64,000 nucleotides of DNA, taken from positions 124,001-188,000 of the forward strand of contig JAJEKV010000222.1 in NCBI GenBank assembly GCA_021234155.1, read 5' to 3'. This DNA is from Isoetes taiwanensis (taxonomy: Eukaryota; Streptophyta; Lycopodiopsida; Isoetales; Isoetaceae). The translations under genes were made by a program, and so were the position numbers. Below the pieces are notes generated by a model. It was not told the DNA's origin. It worked only from the letters and a program-made list of their open reading frames with translations, and made no database searches. Positions 58,111 to 64,000 of this stretch are shown one piece after another. The number at the start of each line of letters is the position of its first letter. The stretch's first letter is position 1.

Positions 58111-59549
58111 AATAACACCAAGTCCCTCAATAGTCTCCCATTTGCATATAAAATATGTATCATTCCAAGTTATATTATGTTTTATGAACTAAACTTTTTC
58201 AGAGGGTCCCAAAGCAAAATACAAACACTTAATCAATAAGCCAACACTTTACCAACAACCAAAGCTTTATTAAATAAGATTTTTATGTTATTTTATCAAA
58301 CCTAACAATGTTTCCATATGTGACACTTTGAGTTAACTGATCCAAAGGCTCATGAAAGCGACATTTTATACAATATATCTTTGGAGCTTTTGTGTCGTGG
58401 CATTAGTAAACACCTCTAATGGAGCAAATATTTTGTAACTCATTTTTTTCAACAACCCTGGATGCACGTCTTATCAAACATTTCTTCATTGCAAGGACAC
58501 CATTCTCATAAGGCTTGCACAATTCGCTTAAAAGAGGTCATGGGACGACTTTCAATTTGGGCTCCACAACTTTACAACGTAAAACTAGATGCCCATTGCC
58601 CCGAATGTATATCTTGGAAAAGCATGTCTCTTATGTCCATATGTTAGACACAACGATGCTAGTAATGCTTTTCCCTAGTCTCAAATCCCCGACATCTGAT
58701 AAATATAGCCCAAAGAAAAATATTTGATTCAGTGAGTGAATATAAATCAAGAAGAGGGAAGAAAAAAGAAGCAAGGATCACATGACGCGAAATCTCACTA
58801 CACATTTACAAAGTGCATATGCATTTTCGCATGGTGTGATCCATGTATTATTGAGGGTGCAAATTTGCAAATATCCTCCTCTTCAAATCCCTTCCCCCCT
58901 CCCTTTTTTTTTTTTTTGCAATATACTATCCATAGCATTTATTTTGAACCCTATAGTTCTACCTATTCATTGCGTATGAATGTCGCCCGCGATGTAACTC
59001 CATAGTCACCCGTCGTTAAGGATAGCATTCTTACCCACGAGCCTATGGATAGATATCCTTCCACCGTCGCCGATCGACGGCCGTTGAATTGTAAACATGG
59101 CATGTAACGTGACGTTTGCTTGTCCGACATCGCCTCGCCCGTTGTTGCTTAACTCTATGCTCGCCCGCAAAAACACGGACACTATTGGAGACTTGGATTC
59201 CAAATGAAGAGCGAAGGCGGAGAGGATGCAATGGCGCTTAATGTGAACAATGGAAATCTTGTTGCCAAATTTTGATAAGGTGTGGTTGGTGCATGTGGGC
59301 ATGTGCACGATGGTATGGGAAAAGTAGCCATTATTTTGGTCATGATACAATTTTCTAAAAAATCACGGGCCATTAATGTGGTTGCAATGAATGCACAACA
59401 TGTCCTATGAAATTTTGCCATGTGGATGCCAAGTAAGCCCCGCTCCTCTTTCTACTTGCCAACTAATACCGACTTTAGAAAAAAATGCGCCAAACATCAT
59501 TGGTCGCGAGAAACATGACGTGGAATCCTGGCATCCAAGATATGGGCCA
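58111..59549. other. No gene seen
   Basis: AT-rich to mixed, inside the proposed element. Frames around 59006-59421 on the minus strand are open but motif-free. Confidence 0.45.
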
Positions 59550-59585
59550 TTTTGAGACCCCAAATCCGCCCTAATGTTATCTACC

Positions 59586-59991
59586 CTCAACACTGTGTTT
59601 ACCCTACCCAAAGCTGCAAGCTGATTCTTCGTGTCCGCTAATTCCACAGCCAGTCTTTTAAGCGCAAGTTCTCCTCTGACCGAGTAAGATTTCGACTTCT
59701 TTCATTTTCTAACTGAGCCTAGAGATGCCTCTTCGGTCCCACTTTTCTTTGCGGCAACCCCCCTCCCAACACTTCTAAAAATTTTGTAGCATCTGCGAGC
59801 AAGTAAGTTATAGTTACGGGTTCATCACCAAAGGCGCTTTTAGGATTGTCCACCTGCTTAACTCTTTTGTTGCTGTCACTACCACTTCCTTGCTTCCATT
59901 TTCTGCTAGCGTAATTTACAGGCTCATCCTTTACAATCTCATAATACACTTGCTTGGCAAACGTCTTGCTGAATCCATGATTTTTTATCAT
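59586..59991 (-). pseudogene. Coiled-coil coding remnant
   Basis: On the minus strand a frame from ATG 59991 (NHGFSKTFAKQVYYEIVKDE ... TYLLADATKFLEVLGGG) runs to TAG 59719-59721. It continues in frame with AQLENERSRNLTRSEENLRL, then after a shift with LAVELADTKNQLAALGRVNT, ending at a donor-like AGG|GTAGAT. Heptad-rich character implies a coiled coil. One stop and one shift mark it as decayed. It lies directly beside the right inverted repeat at 59577, and on the same strand as the kinase-like remnant further upstream. Confidence 0.45.
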
Positions 59992-60194
59992 AGTTCCTCA
60001 ATTACTGAGCAATTACTGAGCCCTCAGTAGTCATTATCTCCGCTTGTCTAGTATCACCATTACTGCAAAGGTTTTTCCCTTGAAAACCTTTCGAGGCAGG
60101 GGTTTTTTAATCCTAGTAGTAATGATTGTACTAGCCCATTGTATGGGTCCCATGACCTATTGGTCTCCGTGGACGTTAAAAAAACTATTCTATT

Positions 60195-60740
60195 CTATTC
60201 TTTCACTTGAACCCATCTCTCCAAAGCTTTAGCTCGGACTTCAGGGACTTTGCAGTCGTATACTTTATACTTGCCTGCTCTCCTACTTGGCCAGTCGGCA
60301 TTGAACTGTTTGACGTCTAAATTAGCCTCCACATCCTCTAATCCACCCCTTGTGGGCAACAACCTGGGCTTATGTCACATGCAACTCCATGAACCTCTGC
60401 AATTGTAACACCTTCTTTCCTGGCCACTTCTGCTATTGACCTTAGCCTCACAAACTCTTTTGCACGCGCTTCATTTGTTCTAGCATGTTCCTCTGCTCTT
60501 TGTAACTGTTGTGCCCTAACCTCCGATAATGTAGGTAGAGAAGGGAATACAAAGCCCTCTGGAGTTCTCAAAGAGGATGGGATGAGAAAACCCCCTGCCC
60601 AGTTTCATCAGCCCCTTCTCTTTGCTGACGAGACACAGTCTCTTGCTGATGAAATGTACTCGGTTGTTGAGACATACTTGTTGGCAAGGTTTGTAAGTAG
60701 GTTGTTTGTTTAATTTCTTGCGTATGCGCTTTATGAACTG
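60195..60740 (-). pseudogene. Helical Ala/Glu/Arg-rich coding remnant
   Basis: After an acceptor-like TTTTGCGCAG the minus strand reads HKAHTQEIKQTTYLQTLPTS, then a shift near 60567 leads to TPEGFVFPSLPTLSEVRAQQ and AEEHARTNEARAKEFVRLRS to about 60338. Another shift gives GGLEDVEANLDVKQFNADWP and ends VQVKE at TAG 60195-60197. Composition is coding-like throughout and the strand is shared with the neighbours, so this is likely one piece of the same decayed gene. No family is recognised. Confidence 0.4.
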
Positions 60741-60916
60741 CGCAAAATAAAAACAACACAATATGACTTATAAATTACAAAAGAAATTAAGTGCAGCGAA
60801 AACAAATACATATAATAGCAAGGATGTTTTATTAATGGTATGCCTAAAACAATTGTTCAATCAATAAAAATTTTTGACTTTTAAGTATAGCATACAAAAC
60901 AGCTCATAGATGCACG

Positions 60917-62524
60917 CTAAGCATGACTTGGTCCAGCTTGGTTAGCATCGTCCGCACCTAACCCAACTTGAGGAATCCAATCTGATTCCATTTGGGGTCT
61001 TATGCAATGTGTTGGAGAGCAATTCCAAGTGCTCCGCATGGTGTTCAGTAGCTGGTTCAGATCAAACTTGCGTGCCTTATCTCTTATTGGGGATTCGACA
61101 CAGTGCTTCAAATAATCGCACATGTTTCGAAACCTCTGGCTTTGTTCAGTAGTACCCATAGCCTCCAAGAAAGAATGCTTACGTGCAATAGGTATTAGAT
61201 AAAGTAGGCCGCCCCTGAGAGGTCGAAGTCAACCCTTGCAGCCACCATCTTAGTTCCATCTCTTTTGGGACCCCAAGTCTTTCATTCTCAATGGCCTTTT
61301 TGCCAGCACCATCCATGCCTTTGTATGCCCATCGCTTCACTTCCACTGGCTCGCCTATTAGCCTTTCTTCTCCCCAATCACAAATACCAATATAAATAGC
61401 CTGGGGGTCCGTGCATCCGTTCTCTTTTCAAAAGTCATAATGAAGCAGGACATTGCCCAGGTGCAAGTCCATGTGTAAATGGTGCTCTTTATGAAGCTTA
61501 AGCAAGCTGCTTAAAAACGATATAGTTAGATCACCCACTCTTCGAGCAACATATAACTCTTACTTCCTCCGTTGCTCAAGCTTAAAGACATCGACCTCCA
61601 CATTAGGCTTATATCCTAATCTTTTAAATGCATGTCTCGCAAACTCATTATCTCCATGATGTACAAAAAGAGATGCACAAGAACCCCCATTCCAATAAGG
61701 AAATATCAACCCTATTCTTTCCAATCCAGTTGTACGACCAATGCAACGCATAACAGAGCCATGTCTAACCTGCATTTGCGACTCCCTCATACATTTCATC
61801 ATGGCCTTTACTACCACATCGGGCCTCGCAGTACCTAATCGCACATCATCATTCTGAAATTTTACACAATAAGGTTCGTCTTTAAGAAAACTAGAACCCA
61901 AGATATTGCATTTGTATACCGTTCCATATATTCCTGAACCAATTCTAGTCCTGTTAATTATCTGAGAGGAATCTACCATTGCCAACCAGATAGTCTTAGC
62001 ATCTGTCTTTTTTCTTTTTTTCCCACTCTTTATCAGTCTCACCAATAGCTTGTGCCAACACTTTCTTAACCAGATGGGGGGGCTGATGGGTTTTCTTTCT
62101 AAGCTTTCGATTAATCTAAGCTATATTCCATGCAACAGCTTTATCTTTTAGATCCTCACTCAAGCGAGAACTAGTTAAATTTGCTACCGCATGAATCATA
62201 CTTCCAGTTGTGCGAGCTACATTACCATCTATCCAGACATACCTTTCAGAATCACACTTTTCAGGTTCTAGCTCTATCTTTCGAGGCCCAAAAGCTCTTT
62301 CAGCGTCTTTCATGAGAGCTGAGCGGAAGTCTAGCCATCCTCAACTCTAAGTCAGAAGGTGTGGCAGCACAAATTCGCTCACAAAGCCAATTCATCAAGG
62401 AGGGTCTTAAGGAAGACCATGGCTGTTGTGGTCTTGATCTTTTCCTCTGCATCAGAGTAGAGGACTCGGCTTTTCGGTTCATGTGAGGCTCCTCTTCTAG
62501 CCTAAGTCCTTCTTCTAGGTTCAT
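60917..62524 (-). pseudogene. Divergent protein-kinase-like gene, decayed
   Basis: Read on the minus strand, an N-terminal part (KIELEPEKCDSERYVWIDGN) crosses TAG 62116-62118 and continues THQPPHLVKKVLAQAIGETD. A shift then gives RIGSGIYGTVYKCN (glycine loop) and EPYCVKFQ (Lys of the VAIK site). In the same frame, past TAA 61560-61562, comes HLHMDLHLGNVLL (catalytic loop, D and N in place; 61452-61475), then TGA 61428-61430, then IGICDWGEE (DFG equivalent, DWG; about 61365-61382). Shifts near 61245 and 61210 lead to LLYLIPIARKHSFLEAMGTT and a C-terminal tail to 60917. The order and spacing of four kinase motifs are convincing. HxDLHxGN and DWG are not those of ordinary plant receptor kinases, so it is a divergent or atypical family. 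Three stops and at least three shifts make it a pseudogene. Confidence 0.65.
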
Positions 62525-63628
62525 GTGAGGCTCCGCTTCTAGCCTAAGTCATTCTAACTCTTATGGATCCATGCAATTTTAGAGGAAACTGTGTAGCTAA
62601 CAATATGCCAACAGTAGCAAAGCAGCAACAATACCTAAAAGTCTGGCAACAAGAAAAAAACTCCATTTTAGTGAGTGTCGAAATCGTAAGCTGTAAAATA
62701 ATTCATTAGGATTCAAGTAAACTACTAAGTTTCAAGTTCGACAGTTATAGGCACCTTAGAAATGCATTTTCTCATTTTCTTCGACAAGTTTAAGTTATGA
62801 TTTGACCCAGCTACTGGCTCCACGAGGAAACTCCCTCATAGAGGTTGGCAAACTCAACTGAACATATTGCACTTTACCATATGGCAGACTCACGGATACT
62901 TAATAAAATATACGCCAATCCCTACATTAGTGTTGGACTTTCATCGACAACACCATCAGAAGGGTATATCTTATTAAAATATCCTCTATTCTATTCTATT
63001 CTATTCTATTAAAATATCCTCTTAACCTTCCATGAGAGTACAACACCCACCTTTCGAAACCGCATGACCGAAACCAACAACGGCATCAGGAGAGGGCTAT
63101 ACACCTCAATGAAAGGTCGACCCTAGCAATCCTCGACATCGACAATGACATCCACCCTCGGCATGACACAATTCAACTGTGGCACACCAAGCGAGGATCG
63201 CTACCTCAGCCTAGGACTCGCTGAAACACTAACATTAAATCTCTCTTCAACTCCCTAACACTACTAATGTTGTCGATAAAAAGGCTATTTTCTATTTTTT
63301 TCTTTTGGTTTTTTTTTTTTCTTTATTTCTTTTTCGTCATTTTTATAACTTTACCTAAAAAAATAAGTCTGGCTTCGTCCATAAAACAAGACGCTCGCCA
63401 TCGTCACGCCCCTCGATGGAGGGGGGCAACAGGCGAGGGCCTAATCATGGACTCTATTTAGACCTAGAAAAAGAAACAACAAACAAAATCTAACTAATTT
63501 TGACCTAAAAACTAAGAAAAAGGTTATCCGAAAAGCCTGAGATATACCAGCCTAGACCGGATATACAGACATTTAAGACTTAAGATCCCTTTTGCAGACA
63601 CTGTAGGGATTTTAAGTCTTTTTGGATA
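62525..63628. other. No gene seen; CTATT microsatellite
   Basis: A (CTATT)n tract lies at about 62985-63010, bordered on both sides by ATTAAAATATCCTCT. No gene is supported. Confidence 0.5.
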
Positions 63629-63630
63629 AA

Positions 63631-63655
<25 letters not shown>
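63629..63655 (+). repeat. Poly(A) tract
   Basis: About 26 A residues follow TTTTTGGATA. It could be the tail of a retroposon, but no element was recognised before it. Confidence 0.8.
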
Positions 63656-63661
<6 letters not shown>

Positions 63662-63754
63662 AGGCCACAGTTTGTGGAGCAGGGTGCAGAAGAATTACCT
63701 TTTTCTGCACAAAAAACTCAAAACGACGCCGCACACATATAAAAAAAAAAATTT

Positions 63755-63931
63755 GCATAAGCGAAACAACTGCTTCACTTCGCGTAAGCGAAACATTTCG
63801 CTTACGCGAACATTTTTTTATTTCACGTTAGCGAAACTTCAGTTTCGCTTACGCGAAACAGTTGTTTGGCTTACGCAAAACAAAAATAAAATTTCGCATA
63901 AGCGAAACTTCAGTTTCGCTTAAGCAAAAAA
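63755..63931. repeat. Palindromic TTTCGCTTACGCGAAA repeat cluster
   Basis: At least seven copies, in both orientations, of the word GTTTCGC(T/A)TAAGCGAAAC/TTTCGCTTACGCGAAA fall in 180 bases. Longer arms (AAGCGAAACAACTG near 63759 and CAGTTGTTTGGCTT near 63859) pair as well. Confidence 0.8.
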
Positions 63932-64000
63932 AAAAAATCCGGCCGGCATCTAAAAAATATGGGAAATACGTATTTAACCTAAAATAACGTTTTTTGGACT

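Larger units (their letters stand above)
54992..59577. mobile_element. Candidate DNA transposon with 28-bp terminal inverted repeats
   Basis: The left end begins ACATTAGGGCGGATTTGG and is matched exactly as a reverse complement at 59550-59577 over 28 bases. Weaker inverted similarity continues inward for about 50 more bases (shared ATTCCACGTCAT). The 4.6-kb interior is AT-rich, holds one basic/acidic reading frame (56101) and a family of GATCACACC inverted words. No transposase is seen, so it would be non-autonomous. Target duplications are not clear on either side. The alternative is two independent copies of one repeat in opposite orientation. Confidence 0.5.

Noticed and set aside
59006-59421. 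Minus-strand frames inside the inverted-repeat element
   Set aside because: They overlap in different frames with no conserved motif, so they are not supported as a transposase.

Overview
The window reads as nuclear DNA of a land plant with a large, repeat-rich genome. The base composition is AT-rich and genes are sparse. Plant-specific gene remnants are present: a pentatricopeptide (PPR) E-motif fragment, a U-box/armadillo E3 ligase fragment, and an SPPPP/YKSP extensin. L1-type LINE fragments, Helitron- and MITE-like elements and a Penelope-like reverse transcriptase are also present. Penelope-like elements are reported from conifers among seed plants, so a gymnosperm is a reasonable guess. 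That is an inference from style and content, not a species identification.

Layout. 0.4-3.2 kb holds a decayed multi-segment gene with a ParB/sulfiredoxin-like segment. 3.2-7.5 kb is gene-poor, with a MITE-like hairpin at 5.14 kb and one unidentified coding piece at 6.5-6.8 kb. 8.7-9.8 kb has two pseudogene fragments (PPR, U-box/ARM). 11.2-12.4 kb has a nearly readable gene of unknown function with acidic repeats. 12.8-15.8 kb is a GC-rich long-unit repeat array. 15.8-24.7 kb is gene-poor, with tandem duplications, a Helitron-like element ending at 22,666 and a MITE at 23.57-23.93 kb. 24.7-30.1 kb carries probable exons of an unidentified minus-strand gene, interrupted by a 5'-truncated LINE with an 18-bp target-site duplication. 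30.7-31.9 kb carries an uninterrupted Penelope-like reverse transcriptase ORF on the minus strand. It lies between two near-identical 250-260 bp direct repeats and beside a second LINE 3' fragment. 33.4-35.2 kb is a four-exon model for a lineage-specific repeat protein whose exon phases and total length agree, with a nested hairpin element in an intron. 35-48 kb is mostly gene-free. 48.77-50.07 kb is an extensin gene broken by single-base C-run length changes. 55.0-59.6 kb is bounded by 28-bp terminal inverted repeats and may be one DNA transposon. 59.6-62.5 kb (minus) is a set of decayed coding segments that include a protein-kinase-like domain and a coiled coil. The last kilobase has a palindromic repeat cluster.

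Little here forms a pathway. Most coding matter is broken, so this is mainly a picture of transposition and gene decay. The items most worth following are the intact Penelope-like reverse transcriptase, the ParB-like and kinase-like gene families, the four-exon repeat protein, and the 4.6-kb element with terminal inverted repeats. All intron and exon boundaries are read by eye from GT/AG sites and frame continuity; no search or alignment program was run.
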